A DNA stretch of 64,000 bases, from the NCBI GenBank assembly GCA_946965045.2, contig OX337232.1, forward strand, positions 2,976,001 to 3,040,000, given 5' to 3'. This document shows positions 31,620 through 43,800 of this stretch, piece after piece (the stretch's first letter is position 1; every line of letters starts with the position of its first letter). The DNA is from Epithemia pelagica (taxonomy: Eukaryota > Bacillariophyta > Bacillariophyceae > Surirellales > Surirellaceae). The notes beneath the pieces are model-generated. The model searched no databases. It worked only from the letters and a program-made list of their open reading frames with translations, and was not told where the DNA came from. The translations under genes were made by a program, and so were the position numbers.

Positions 31620-31782
31620 GGAAATGCCCCCGGATTCCCGAGTTCAGGATCAGTGTCACGACAGTTATCAACAAGTGGATCAATGCATGAAAGCCAATCG
31701 GGGACAAGTTTCGCACTGTGTCGAGGAATGGCAAGCCTTTCGAACCTGTCATGACACCAAGGTGGCCGTTCGACGAGACTGA
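31620..31782 (+). pseudogene. Twin-CX9C (CHCH) protein gene, 3' part
   Basis: Base 31620 completes the codon left open at 25280. The 53 codons that follow read EMPPDSRVQD, then C-HDSYQQVDQ-C, MKANRGQVSH, C-VEEWQAFRT-C, HDTKVAVRRD and TGA at 31780-31782. Each CX9C spacing is exact. This is the disulphide-rich half of the protein whose start codon lies 6.4 kb upstream beyond the retrotransposon. Confidence 0.75.
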
Positions 31783-32308
31783 ATGCACAAAAAAAGGACG
31801 ACGACGACAGGGTGTCCAACCATTGAAACCACATTGGTCTCTGCCAAATATCGAGAGGACAAATGAGTTTGGCAGCAAGAGAAATCTCGTTGTCTGAAAT
31901 GGAACTCCACCACCAAACGACACCTACAACTTGCTATTAAAAAAACAGTGGGGAAGGAACCTTTTTCGTATGGAGAACACGTGTTCTGTACCGCTGGTTG
32001 GCTCGGTTTCGTGACATGCCTGGCATTGTGGGTTGTCGGTGATGACTGTGAACGAGGAACATGATACCTTGCAACGCCGTCACAAAAGAGGGGATTGTCT
32101 CAAATGGTCTACCTTTAAAATAATTTTGAAGTGACAAACATTCGTCTTCCAAGTATACTCCAATCAATTATTATTCCACCTGCAGAGAAATGGTTTCGTC
32201 ACTGTGCGACAAAAATCAAACGTGCACCAGCGTGGTTACAAAAGACAACACGGCATTCCGGTGGATGTTCATCATGACTGAATTTACAAAATATAATAAT
32301 AGACTGAG
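31783..32308. other. Intergenic, no feature seen
   Basis: It presumably holds the 3' UTRs of the split CX9C gene and of the convergent acidic gene. No repeat or gene is visible. Confidence 0.35.
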
Positions 32309-33940
32309 TTACTGGTCTACAGTGTCGACATATTGTATGGTTGCATCCTCATTCTTGCTGCTTGATTCTGGCGACGTGGGAGAAGCTATTGGGGACAGGG
32401 TGGCTTGCGTTTGCGTGGGCAGGAGGGTGGGAGTTTCCGAGGAGACAGACACGGAAGGAGACAACGCGGCAACAACTGCTGCAGCAGGGAGAGACTCGGG
32501 GGATGATGCCGACTCCAAGGTAGACTGGGAAGGTCGAGGAGTGGGAGTTTCCGAGGAGGTGGCAGCAGACAAAGGAGGAGATGTGGTATTGGTAGGACTG
32601 GATGATTGCGGGGGTGGAGTGAGAATGGCGGTGGATGGAGCCGTAGTGGTTCGTGGCACCGAGTTGGTCACTGCCCCCTCCTGGTGGTTGCGGTCTGCAA
32701 CGAGGGGACTATTGGTAAATTCCAATTCTTCCTCTTCTTCCTCGTCGTCGTCATCATCGTCTTCCAGAATGGTACGACGGCGTCGTTTGGGGGGAGAGCG
32801 TGCATCGGACACTCGAGCGGGTGCCCCTGTGTCAGGTTGCTCCACCACGGTCCCCCGTTCCGGTTCATCGTCGTCCTCTAAAAAGACGTGTCGTCGCTTT
32901 GGTCGAACTGTCGACTCGGTTGGTGGCAAGTCTTGACCGTTCTCTCCTTCCTCTTGGGCTGGTGCGGGAGTTTCATTGAGATCTTGTGGTGCATCCGTCT
33001 CTTGGTTTTCGGCATGGTTTGTAGCACTTTCGTGGGTGGTGTTAGTATTGGTTTCATTGTTGAGCGTCCATTCTCGCTCTTCGGGCTCCTCTTCCTCCTC
33101 TTGTTGTTGTGTGGGCCGTGGTCGACTCGCTTCTGGATCATCTTCTGGTTCTTCCAACCGCGCTGCTTGGAGTTGTTGTTGTTCGCGTTCTTCGTCCACC
33201 AATTGTTGGACGAGACGATGGGCCGTTTCCGATCCCAAGTGTTGAACGAGGTAGTGATTGCGCGCCGCGAGTCGTTGGGTTTGCAAACAGGCCTTGACGG
33301 CGGCCGTTTGCAACTTGAGTTGGGACGCGGCTCGACACGCCTCGTCGCCCGACCATCCCGGTACCCAATCGCGACCTACCGTCCGATACGCCACGAGAGC
33401 CCGCTGCAAAAAGAGGTGGGCCGCCTTGGTGGCTGTCTTGTTGTGCTTGTTGTTGTGAGTGGAGAGTCGACACTTGCGTACCGCCTGCGCACACGCGGGA
33501 GCCACGGCCGCCAAACCTCCTTCGTTGGCAGTGTTGTCGTTTGCAGTGTCTGTATCGTTGGGACCGCCGCCTCCCACCAAGGCAGCTTGCAATTTGGCCA
33601 AGTTGGGACGAGTACTGCCCCGGCGCTGCGTCAATCGAGCCTTGTCCTCGCGATTGTAGCGGGCTTCCAATTGCGCCCGTGACAATTGCGACGACGACGA
33701 CGACGCTGCTGTCGTAGTAGTGTTGGTACGGGAGGTGGTTGGATTTGAGTCTGCGGCCGGGTCCAAGGCGGCGGGTTCCACCTCCAATTCTTCGTCGTCG
33801 TCATCGTCGTCCTCGTCGTACAATCCTCCTGGATGTGGTTGAAATTGAACCAAGGATGCTCGTTGTTGTTGTTGCGTGGCTTCTTTTTGGCGCTGACGAA
33901 TCCGCCGTTCGTCCGCCAAGGTCGTCGTTCGCATCACCAT
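32309..33940 (-). CDS. Acidic low-complexity protein, probably nuclear (543 aa)
   Basis: The longer frame starts at a TTG; the first ATG is at 33938-33940 (MVMRTTTLADERRIRQRQ), with another two codons on. Residues about 50-65 are an Asp/Glu run. Residues about 90-250 are the only ordered-looking part, basic and helical (LEARYNREDKARLTQRRG; AHLFLQRALVAYRT; AACRAASQLKLQ-like helices). The rest is Gln, Glu, Thr, Ser and Pro rich. Two related motifs, KRRHVFLEDDDE and KRRRRTILEDDDDDDEEEEE, look like nuclear localisation signals joined to acidic runs. No family is recognised; a nuclear or chromatin role is a guess from composition. Confidence 0.55.
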   Translation of the reverse strand: MVMRTTTLADERRIRQRQKEATQQQQRASLVQFQPHPGGLYDEDDDDDDEELEVEPAALDPAADSNPTTSRTNTTTTAASSSSSQLSRAQLEARYNREDKARLTQRRGSTRPNLAKLQAALVGGGGPNDTDTANDNTANEGGLAAVAPACAQAVRKCRLSTHNNKHNKTATKAAHLFLQRALVAYRTVGRDWVPGWSGDEACRAASQLKLQTAAVKACLQTQRLAARNHYLVQHLGSETAHRLVQQLVDEEREQQQLQAARLEEPEDDPEASRPRPTQQQEEEEEPEEREWTLNNETNTNTTHESATNHAENQETDAPQDLNETPAPAQEEGENGQDLPPTESTVRPKRRHVFLEDDDEPERGTVVEQPDTGAPARVSDARSPPKRRRRTILEDDDDDDEEEEEELEFTNSPLVADRNHQEGAVTNSVPRTTTAPSTAILTPPPQSSSPTNTTSPPLSAATSSETPTPRPSQSTLESASSPESLPAAAVVAALSPSVSVSSETPTLLPTQTQATLSPIASPTSPESSSKNEDATIQYVDTVDQ

Positions 33941-35739
33941 GGTCACTCTTCCTTTTCTCCATAAAAAATGGTTGTGGCGAAAATTTGCCGCCACCCACGC
34001 CAGCACAATGCGTGGGGTGCGCACAAAAGGAAGCTGGCCTCTCAACTTTCTTGGGCGCGAAAAGAGCTAGGTACTCTACCTAAGTTCCCCTCCCCACCAC
34101 CAGGATAGGGGTAGGTACTCCTATTCCTAGGTAGATCATAGAGGTACCATACATTTGGTTGGCTCATGCCAATAACTCGAAGAGATTTGCAAGTTATAAG
34201 AAAGAAAAGGAACACCATGGGCTATATCCTTTGTTGCTCTCTAGCTAGCTACCAACAGAGGATGAACTGGTCTCCAAGCGACCAAATTGGGTTGCAACCA
34301 GGTTACCAATCTCTCTAGAGGGAACGATGAAAAAGAAGCAGAAAGTTTTAGGGGTAAGATAGAATTGTTTGCTCCAAGCTCCAAGACCAGTCACTCTGTC
34401 TACTATAGGTCGAGTGAGGAGTTGTCGGTGGAGCAGAGTACATGACTAATGACTATCTCTCTCTCTCGATCTACCAACAAAGCCAACCACGTTCCCAATC
34501 TCAAAAAGGGAGACGACGACGACGACGACGAGAACGATGACAACGATGATGAAGACAAGGAGGCAAAAAGTTTGACAAACGAGAATCGTTTGTTCCAAGC
34601 TCCAAGACCATTCTCTGTCTGTTTACTCCTCCTACATAGGATTAGGTCGAGCAGGAGGAGGAGCAGCTCGAGAGCTAATGAGTTGTCGGTGGTGTAGCTT
34701 TTGACCGTCCGTCCACCATTCCAGAGGTGACTGGATGCTGTCCTTTGTGTAGGTGAGTCACGGATTAGTTGCCATAGTTGTGTAGCAGTGAACCGATCTC
34801 ATAATCTCTTACTATCAGGCGTTCTAACACAATCCCCGGCTCACACAACAATATCAATACCCATCCCTTTTTCATTTCTAGACGTTGAAAAGAACAGAAC
34901 ATGTAGCGACCCTAACGCCTCCGATTGTCGTGACGTTGCTACGCCGCAGCGAACGCAGCGATAGGGGGTGTATGGTGTATAGTTTTGAGACACAGTCCGA
35001 TTCAAGCCCACAAATAAAAAATGCTCAGACATCATGTGAGACAAGAACAGGACATGAATCAAATAAAGGTTACGTGTCTCAGGTCTCCCACAAAGCGCCT
35101 TCCGACTTTTGGACTTAATCGCAGTCACAGTTACGGATGGTTCTCAGTAATAGTAAAGTACGACACCAACAGTATTTTCACGAAGTTCTCATTCACACAT
35201 CAAAAAGACGCCCCCACACCCCAGAGGTTTTACGCCTTCTCTCAAATAGTGAATAGGCGAAGACGAAGACTGATGGACCTCTGCGCAGTCACATCGATGG
35301 AACACACTTGCAGGAGCTTAGAATTGAGATAATGAGAAATTTACTATTGAGTAAAAAGTACTACGATAAGTGAAAGAGTACTATTTTTTTGTACACTAAA
35401 AAGTGAGAATCTCACAAAGATTCCCCACCCAGCTCCACCCATCACTTTTTGGGAATACCTATGGACACAACATTGTCGACGAATCGAGTATTGGCTCTCC
35501 CCAAATTACAAAGATCCCCCTCCCTCACGTGAACGTTTTGGCAATAGAACACACCGCTGTGCAGTCTTGTCCAAATTGCGTGGTAAAGCGCGCATTGCGA
35601 AAAGGTTCTGGACGACGTCTTTCATGTTGTCGATACAATAGCTTGCGCATAATCTGGAACCACCCCCATCACGTTGCGATTCATCTGAGGAGAAACCAAA
35701 AAGCATTACTATAATTTCCTGGAGAGCATTATTTTGATC
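33941..35739. other. Intergenic region with a short duplicated block
   Basis: No convincing gene. About 34362-34435 and 34585-34690 are related: both contain GTTTGCTCCAAGCTCCAAGACCA or GTTTGTTCCAAGCTCCAAGACCA, then TCTGTCTRYT, then GTCGAG and GAGTTGTCGGTGG. A CGACGA/GATGA run sits at 34513-34556. The small frame over it is driven by that run. Confidence 0.4.
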
Positions 35740-37111
35740 ATGTCTAGCCCAATCCATATCGACGACAACGACCACATGAACGACCAAGCGACGGTCCCTT
35801 TCCTTGGCGTCTTCACGAATGTTTGGAGGCGGCCGACCGAGAGGGCATTGAACAAATTATATCCTGGGCGCCACATGGACGAGCGTTTACCGTCGACAAA
35901 CCAGATGTTTTTGTGGAACATGTCATGACAAGGTATGTTGCACCTCTATTGCTGTATCTGTCGTTTGGCTAAGCCATGTACTCACCACTTGTTTCCTTCT
36001 CGTCGTCTTTTCAGATTCTTTGGACAAACCAAATTCCCATCTTTTCAACGACAATTAAACATTTACGGCTTTTCTCGCTTCACCGAAGGCAGAATAAGGG
36101 CGCTTACTACCATCTTTGCTTTGTTCGAGGACAACCATCGTTAGTGCGCAACATGGTTCGCCGAAAGATCAAGGGCAACAAGCATTCTCTCCGAGAAAAG
36201 AAGGTCCAACACAACTTTTACGATCCAGCCTGGGAAAACCACAAGTCCGACAGTGTGCCACCAGCCTTGCAAACAGGCGACAACCATTTCTCGGTGGACT
36301 GCCACAGAGTGTCAATCGACAGCTATTCGGCCACAATGTACAGTTACAGGGACTCGGTTCAAAGCAACAGCATGTCGGTTCAAAGTATCCGGACCTCGAT
36401 CCAAGGCAAGAGAGCTTCGATTGATGACTACCGAGCATCCCAAATCGCATGTGCGTCCCAGTCATTCTCTGCACCGCCCTCCGCTGCTGCTTCTTCCACC
36501 AAGAAGCGCCCCTCCATTGTGATTGAACGTTCCGACAGCGATAACCACCTGCCACTGTTTGAAGATACTGTACCATGTGCTCCCCTCCTTGTCAAGGCCA
36601 CAAGCAACGATTTTTCTCGATTCGCCGACGCCTGTGCTTCCGTCATTTCCAAAGAAGACGCTTGGGAATGTAGCTCCATGGCAGAAGATGAAATCGACAA
36701 GGCTTGCCGAGCCACGGCGGCTCGTTTTGTGGCCCCCCAGCTCCCTGGAAGAAATCTCCTCTCGTCACGACACCGGCCGCCGCCGTCCCCAGTACAATCC
36801 AGATACCAGCTTCGGAAGCTGTTGCCAGTGTTGTTCCCATTACCATCCAAGTGCCACCAGCTCCCGTTCCTGCTCTCGTCTCTCTAACCGTCTCGGTTCC
36901 CACCGTCATTAGCTTTCCATCGGCCTTTGACGACTTGGCTGGTGTGTGCGCCTGTCCAGGAGAAAGTGATTACGTAGAATTGGAGACATCTCCAGTCAAC
37001 GAGCTTGGTGCCATTGCCACTTCTCAAGATTGGATCCACCGCCAACAACGACAACAACAACGATTCTCCTTGTCCATGCCACTTGCGGATCCGCTCGCTG
37101 ATCCTTTCTGA
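35740..37111 (+). pseudogene. Heat-shock transcription factor gene with three single-base frame breaks
   Basis: The HSF DNA-binding domain is clear: PFPWRLHECL, GIEQIISWAPHGRAF, VDKPDVFVEHVMTR, then after an intron (35933-36014, GTATGT...TTTCAG) FFGQTKFPSFQRQLNIYGFSRFTEG and NKGAYYHLCFVRGQP. To read it, one must change frame at the CCC near 35788-35790, at GGCAG near 36090, and at CCCCCC near 36731-36736. Each break behaves as one missing base. The part after the domain has Ser-rich repeats (QSNSMSVQSIRTSIQ) and a C-terminal tail ending LADPLADPF with TGA 37109-37111. HSFs bind heat-shock elements as trimers and are numerous in diatoms. Two breaks lie in C runs, so assembly error is possible; a decaying paralogue is the other reading. 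The ATG at 35740 is in the first frame. Confidence 0.7.
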
Positions 37112-39001
37112 GCCGTGGTTGCATGAACGGTCCAGTGAAACGAACTTGGGTTAAGAAGCCATTCCGACATGAATGCATCCGACATGAATGCATTATGAAA
37201 ATTACACAATTGTCATTTATAGGGGAGAATCATCATCATCGTCCAATGCTGCTTGCAAATGGTGAGAGATTCATGCTTTCTGCTGTCGCAGCTTTCCAGT
37301 TGCCAGATCAATCAATGTAACTGTACATAATTGCCTCTTTAGTGTTGCGACTTTGTTTTGCCTTTGTAGTATTTTCGTATGTGATGCGAGTCGTTGCACT
37401 CTTCTCTTCGAATCTTCTTTTATTCTCGTTGAATCGTCATCGATACCCGATACCACGTTTTCCAGCATGAGACAGCCCTCGTTTCAATAGCAGTGAAGGT
37501 TCCGCGCAGTCGCCCAAGGAATCTTGATGCCCACACCCGATTTTCGCGACCATTGTCCGCAGCATTTCTTTAATCTTGCTCTTCGATTGTAGGCACACTC
37601 AGCGAGTGGCCCTTTTATCGACTGTGCGGTACTTCGAGCCTCTCCAGTGGCCTTTGTAGAGTGACAGTGACAACAACCGAAACCAAACGACTTGTCTTGT
37701 GCTCAACTTGTTATGATCATGTCCATTCTGTTGTGGCTTGGTCCACCACCGTGTGAACTGGGACTTGTTGGGATTTGTGCGCCCACACTTCCACTCCCCT
37801 CGAAACACAGAGGAGGGCGCTAACGAGAAAACAGCATACAATTAGCAATTATCTTCAGGTTCATGCTGATTAGTAGATGTTGAGATTAGAAGACTTTCTA
37901 TATACCAAAAAGTACAAAATCTCATAGGACTAAGAGTAGCGAGTAGGAGGAGTCTACCAAATCAAAGCTACCTTCCGTGAAGGATTGGAGGCGTCCGTAG
38001 TTCGTCCAGATAGAAACGGGAATACGAATACGCCGCTTGCCGCAACTTGCCGGTGGTTAGGCAACCTACCCAAAAAGGAACGGGTAGCCTGGGCATAGTG
38101 CCATTCAAGACCACACATGACTCTCCAGCTACTCCTTGTTGAGGTATCGGTGAGCTTCATTGAGAATCATTCACTGGTGAGCTTCATTGAGAACCACCAA
38201 AGTGTGGATGTGGATTACCAACGACGCGTCGTGGATGCATATTTCGCCGGAATCAAGGCGCCACCGGAGCCCCAAGGAGGATTGAGAATGTAGACTCGAG
38301 GCAACCGGTTCGCGCTTTGGAACAAACTGGCTAGGTACTGGTCATCTCTAATTCCACAAATCCACTACAATGCTCCTACTCCTACATTTCTACGTACAAG
38401 CCGCTTACAAGCCTAGATTTTACTGTGTGGTATTCGGTTTGTCAGTAAATCTAAAAAATACTCTTGCCTCATTTATGACTCTGCATGGACACGGTTCGTG
38501 TCTGACGGAGAAGGAAGTAACACCATTCAGAACGATTGATCTATCTGGAATCTGGATCCTTTGATGGTGATGGGAAAGACAAGATCTGTCGTTCTCGTTC
38601 AGAGCGGAACATAAGTTGTTGGGAAAGGTCAAAATTGCTACTCCCTCCGGCCTTTTTTTATCGCACGAAGTTGAGAAAAACGACATAACAATAGGAGCAT
38701 CCCCCGTACAACTTTTTGTTCCAAAAAGCCAGCCACACCACCAAACCCCGGCTGGCGCCCAGTTTCACCGTCCCGCGTGCCTATGTATTCTTATATCCTA
38801 GTGTCTAGAATCATTTAACAACATTCCCACTGCGACACGATTTTTACTTCCGATTCCGATCTGGTACTGGCTGTCTCGGGGTCTCACATTCCCATCTCGG
38901 AGGACCATCAACCCAATGCAAATGGGTAACAAGACCATGGATGTTCCTCATACGAAGACACAACATCCACTTGATAGGCTCTAATTCATTTGATTCAAGA
39001 C
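37112..39001. other. Intergenic region
   Basis: No gene is visible. CGACATGAATGCAT is directly repeated at about 37168 and 37181. The 27-nt word at 38642-38668 (see repeat entry) lies here. Confidence 0.35.
38642..38668 (+). repeat. 27-nt word, left copy (inverted copy at 49631-49657)
   Basis: The word begins TCCCTCCGGCC, continues with a T run and ends ATCGCACGA. Its exact reverse complement is at 49631-49657. The two copies face each other across 11 kb holding three orphan genes. Flanks on neither side match, so I cannot show a target duplication. Confidence 0.6.
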
Positions 39002-40729
39002 ATGAGTGATTATACAGATCTTCAAATTGAGCCGGATTACCATGCTCCTCCGTTCTACAGTGCGTTATACAAGGATGTTTTTCGTTTCGGATCATTTGTT
39101 CATGTGGCGAGGCCCGGACAAGATCGAGGGACAACAACAGTTGCCCGTCTTATTAAATGGGTCCTAGGTGGAGTCCAAGTCCAATTGTTCTATCCACTCT
39201 TTCCGAAACCAGAAGAATGTCTCCGTTGCCATCCCACGATTCCGAAGCACAATAATCTAGCACTCTCCAAGTGGAAGACGACAGAATTATATGAATCGAA
39301 CGAGTTCATTGAATTCTCGGAGACCAACCACTCAACCGGTGCTCCTGTCCAGATTAAAGACATCTTCTACCCTGCCTTTGTGTTTTCACTAACTGATATG
39401 GAGTCCAGTGCAAACCAATGGGCGAATGGTACCAAGAATGTTTACGTGGTTCGTTTCCGTCAGCACTCAGACCGTGGTTTGATTGCTATATCGGAGGACC
39501 GATTGCGCTTCCTTGTCTCTTACGACACCACTCTAACCCATCACATTTGTCCTCCGCGTTCAGTGCACCTCAATATTTGGACAGGGTTACACATTCTCCG
39601 TAAGGGGATTGCTAAAATCCTTAACCGTCGCTCAGGCTCGTCAGAAGAACGTGGCGTCTACTCCTTGTCGCTTGGATATGTTCCTACGGAAACTTTCGAC
39701 TACCTTAATCTTATGATTGGGAGTCAAATATCCAAACACTGTCTCCACAAGCCCCACCCAGCTTCCGAAACGTACCTGGACATGGATCAGAAATTCACCC
39801 GACGCAAGATCAAGATGACGTTCCAAACTGCCACCTTCCGGTTTGCCTCTGTTCAAGAATTGGACGTTCTTAGATCTTTGTTGGGATTCAGTGCTACATA
39901 TGGTTCTACAGAAATTCGCCCAACTCTCTATCATGGTAGCAAAGGCCTTTCGCTCAAGAGAGGACACACTCTTTCTCTTGTTTGCGGCCGTCCAAACGAC
40001 CAAGCACCACCTCCCTTCAAGAAGAGATGCCTTGACCAGAGAATAGACATCACATTCTCCCAGTATGCATGCCGAATCACTGTCTCTTACCAGCGCTATC
40101 ACTACGATAAGCTGCGTAGTGGGTCCCTCAAGGTCCCACCACCTACGGAACATTTGCGTCTTGCTCTTAGTGGTGGCCGACTTGCAGGACCGAACCCAAA
40201 TCTTTTGGCAACCAGTACTTCAGTTCCAGAAGAAACCACTGCCAACCAACCTCGAGTCTCGGAATCTTCTCGTTCCTCTGACGATGATGCAGTACGTCGT
40301 ATTTCAGACAGCTCCTCATTGAAGGACGAGTTGCCGACGCCTGCTGCTGCTTCCGAAAACCGTGTTGAGTCGGACAATGAAGACTCAACTGACATCTCTC
40401 TCGAAGCCGGTGAGATGTTCCATAAAGACGGCACCATTTGGGAGGTGATTGACATTTTCAAACCAGAACCCCGAGCTTTGGCTGTGATTCTCGAGATCGA
40501 AACGGGCTCTCTGTACACCACGGACACGCCCGAACCACCAGAAGGCTACCCCCTCGAAGACGACGCGGCCAAATTGATTGGGACAATTCCTGCCAATGCA
40601 GGTATCTATGTCGCCTGCCGAGTGAGCGCGGGCGATAGGTTCAATAGGCATTTGCCGGACGAACAACAATCTGTAGAACTCTTGCGCCTGACTGATGATA
40701 TTCAAGAGGCCATACGAAACTATCGATAA
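39002..40729 (+). CDS. Unknown 575-aa protein with a possible BAH-like N-terminus
   Basis: The longer frame starts at a TTG; I use ATG 39002 (MSDYTDLQIEPDYH). Residues about 25-65 (FRFGSFVHVARPG, TVARLIKWVLGGVQVQLFYPLF) and the WKTTELYESNEFIEF segment have the strand pattern of a BAH-like or chromo-barrel module, but this is weak. The middle is mixed and has Cys/His pairs. Residues about 395-460 are acidic and Ser-rich. A second small domain follows (EMFHKDGTIWEVIDIF; IYVACRVSAGDRF). It ends TAA and is convergent with the 1094-residue gene, the two stops being only 74 bases apart. Intronless. Function unknown. Confidence 0.6.
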   Translation: MSDYTDLQIEPDYHAPPFYSALYKDVFRFGSFVHVARPGQDRGTTTVARLIKWVLGGVQVQLFYPLFPKPEECLRCHPTIPKHNNLALSKWKTTELYESNEFIEFSETNHSTGAPVQIKDIFYPAFVFSLTDMESSANQWANGTKNVYVVRFRQHSDRGLIAISEDRLRFLVSYDTTLTHHICPPRSVHLNIWTGLHILRKGIAKILNRRSGSSEERGVYSLSLGYVPTETFDYLNLMIGSQISKHCLHKPHPASETYLDMDQKFTRRKIKMTFQTATFRFASVQELDVLRSLLGFSATYGSTEIRPTLYHGSKGLSLKRGHTLSLVCGRPNDQAPPPFKKRCLDQRIDITFSQYACRITVSYQRYHYDKLRSGSLKVPPPTEHLRLALSGGRLAGPNPNLLATSTSVPEETTANQPRVSESSRSSDDDAVRRISDSSSLKDELPTPAAASENRVESDNEDSTDISLEAGEMFHKDGTIWEVIDIFKPEPRALAVILEIETGSLYTTDTPEPPEGYPLEDDAAKLIGTIPANAGIYVACRVSAGDRFNRHLPDEQQSVELLRLTDDIQEAIRNYR

Positions 40730-40803
40730 GCCATCCACCAATTAGTACTTATATATTTATATGTATACGTATAGTTATCCATTGAGTGCCTTCCTAATTA
40801 CAT

Positions 40804-43800
40804 TCAAATCGAGTCATCGTCTGACCATGTCTCAAAATCAGCAGGTAAGGGTACAGGTTCGTTTGGTGTGTTCTGTTCTTTCCCATTGTTCAATCCAACA
40901 GTAAAGTCAAATACAAGCTCGGCATCATGCTCGACGTCGTCTTGATTTCTTACCGTCACACCAATGGGTTGGCCAAACTCAATCGTACCCCCATTCTTCA
41001 ATACCCAGTCGTCTACCTTGTCACCTGTATCCGATTGTCCGTTTGCCTTGTTGTCTTCAAGAATCTCTGTTTCGGGGATACCTAACATAAAAACCAACCT
41101 CCTTTGCAACCAACGAGCCATGGATTTCATTCGACTCTGTTGTCCACGCCCTTGATTGGTCGCTCCACCTCGTTGTGTCCTGGAGAAGTAGTATGATTTA
41201 AATGCACTGTTGAATGCTTCCCAGCCTTGCTGAGTATGTCGTGACAGATTCTTCCAGTGAAACATATATTCGGAGAGGTGTCCACTGCCAATCATGTGGG
41301 CGTAATTAGTTACACCCTCGGCCCCACATAGATCAATCCACAGAGCGAAGAAATAGTCAGCTTGCCGCTGGAAATTCCAGATTTCTTCATTCGAGAGGTT
41401 ATGTTTCCTGTTTGCTATTTCGATCGCCTGTCGGTAGTGATCAATACATTTCTTCCATTTGGCTTTCTTGTCGTCATCAACAATCATGGGATCAATGAGC
41501 TGGTCCATCTCGGCAACAATCTTGCGGATCTTTACGTTGTCCATGCAAATCTTCGACACTGTATTTGTCTCTTTGTCGAACGGCAATATCCAGTGCTGTG
41601 CATGCATCATAGACCCAATGATGGAAGTATTGAGTATATTCTCAACCTTCTCTACAAACGCTTTGCACTTCTTCTCCATGGAATTCTTGTCTTGGTCACT
41701 GATCCACTCCTGTTCGTCGTTCTTTGTGGAGGTCAGTCCAAACTTGAGGCACATGGACAAAATTTTTATGCCCATCCGATTTTCCAAATGAAGAAGGCAT
41801 GGAACAGCATCCATCATCATTACTAAAGCGGTCGAGACACCTTCGTACTTGAACTGACCGACTCTCAAGGATGCTTGCACGAACGACCATTCCGACATGT
41901 GCTGTACTTTGAGTCGTTCATGGCGTTCTTCCAATGACCCCTCTAGGGACATCTTGCGTAGTTGTAAATCATTCGTAATATTCCTCGAGAATTCTCTTCG
42001 GTCTTGTATTGTAGCATTTTTGTAATCGAAATGGATTGAGTCAGTCGAAGTCTCTTGTAGATCATCTGGTGGGAAACGAGGGTCTTCATCTGTTCTAATC
42101 TTGGACTCGCTTCTGATGCTTTCGATTGTCTTGCAAATTTGGGGGCACTCCGCTTCAAACTTTTTCACTTCTTCCTTCATCAATGCAGTGTGTTCTCTCG
42201 TGCACATGTCGATGTGCCTACAGACCCAATTCGGGTCATTCTCTGTATGACACATGTGCAAACACAATTTACATTCAGAAGGAAGTTGTGACGCAAGATG
42301 AAGATCTGCTGACTTCACAGCACATTTGCTGCAAGGGAACTTACAATTCTTCGCCGCACCTCCACGACCCGACAATTTCCAATCACAGGACATGTCGCAG
42401 TTAGTGGAGATGCGAATGGGCTTGATACCATGAGCCGTAGGGAGTACGGTGATTGCGGCTTCGTCAATTTCCTGGATCATTCGTCCGAAGAGTCCACGAA
42501 CCACGGGTGTTGTTTCTCGTCCACAGACGCATACAACGGGAAAGACCGAGTTACGAGATTGACTCAGAGGGTTTGATGAGTCGTTGAATTTCAACCCTCC
42601 GAGTGTATGGGAGAGATGTTTCGTGAGGACGGCTCCATCAATACTTTGAGCCATGTGGATAGGACGGTCTACAGCGTCTCCAGTCAACAATCCACCTGAC
42701 TTTAGAATGATCTTCATGACATCGGCAGGGCGAAAGTAAAAACCTTCTGTCATAGAAGTCTCGTTCCGAATCATTCGGAAAGGACAAATGCGAGACCCAT
42801 ACAATTCAATGGAAGCAGCACAGTTCTGAAGCGAACTAGTACTAGGAATGATAGTGCGCATACGGGCCTTCCCATTGCTCTCAACGCGTCGAAGGATTTC
42901 AATGCCTTCATAGTTGAGTACCCCTCCGGCCTTGTCCATTTCTTGAAGAATTCGAAAAGGAGTAAAAATGGTACGACGAATGTGTTGGCCAACAATCTGC
43001 ACCGCAGTGTCTTGCAGTACACCATGGTGAATGTTCGAGTCGAGGATCATCTGGCAGAATGACTGAAAAAACCTCGACGCCCTTTCGCTGTCTTTCCCAT
43101 GGCCTCGAACCGAACGAATAAGGATCATCTTTATGTGCTTGACGATCTGATCGCCACGGTCCTTGTCCGTAGCCTTGGTTGGAATGACAAGCTCAGTGTT
43201 GCTGCGCTGAACTTCCAGAAGCTTCGTCTTAAACTTTGCGATCTTGCGAGTTTGTCGTTTGGTAACCTGTTGCTGTTGTTTCAGTTTCAACTTGAAAGAG
43301 AGGACTTCACGTTGGAGGTTGTCGATGAGAACGTCTTTTTCCTGACGGCTGGACCTGAGTCGGTCATTTTCTTTCTTCAAGTCATTGAGCAAAAAAGAAG
43401 TCGACATGGTGGAATCGTCAAACAGAGATCTTGTCAAAGTGCTATCTGTCCTCGACTCGGAGGATAATCCGGCTGTGCCACTGTGGAGTGAGACCTGGTG
43501 GGTATTCTTGGCGCATTCTTCTTCTTCTTCGCCGGAAGACTTGAAAATGGAGTCCATTTCGGATTCTTCGGAGGACTGGGACGATTCATCAAAGGATCCG
43601 TCACTCTCTGGCGCCGTCTTGGTCTTCTTCGTTGCTTGAACAGCGATATCAGAGGGGATCGAATGCCTTGGAGGGACCTTTCTTTTGCCTTTGGCGGAAC
43701 GTTTGACGACTGACTCAATCTTGACTGTATCGGTAGGAAAGACAACGTTGTCGTGGCTAGCAATACATGTGTACGGCCCATTTTCTGTTCTTCGGTTAAT

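Noticed and set aside
34449-34697. Small acidic plus-strand ORF
   Set aside because: It is driven by a CGA/GAT simple repeat and lies in a duplicated non-coding block.
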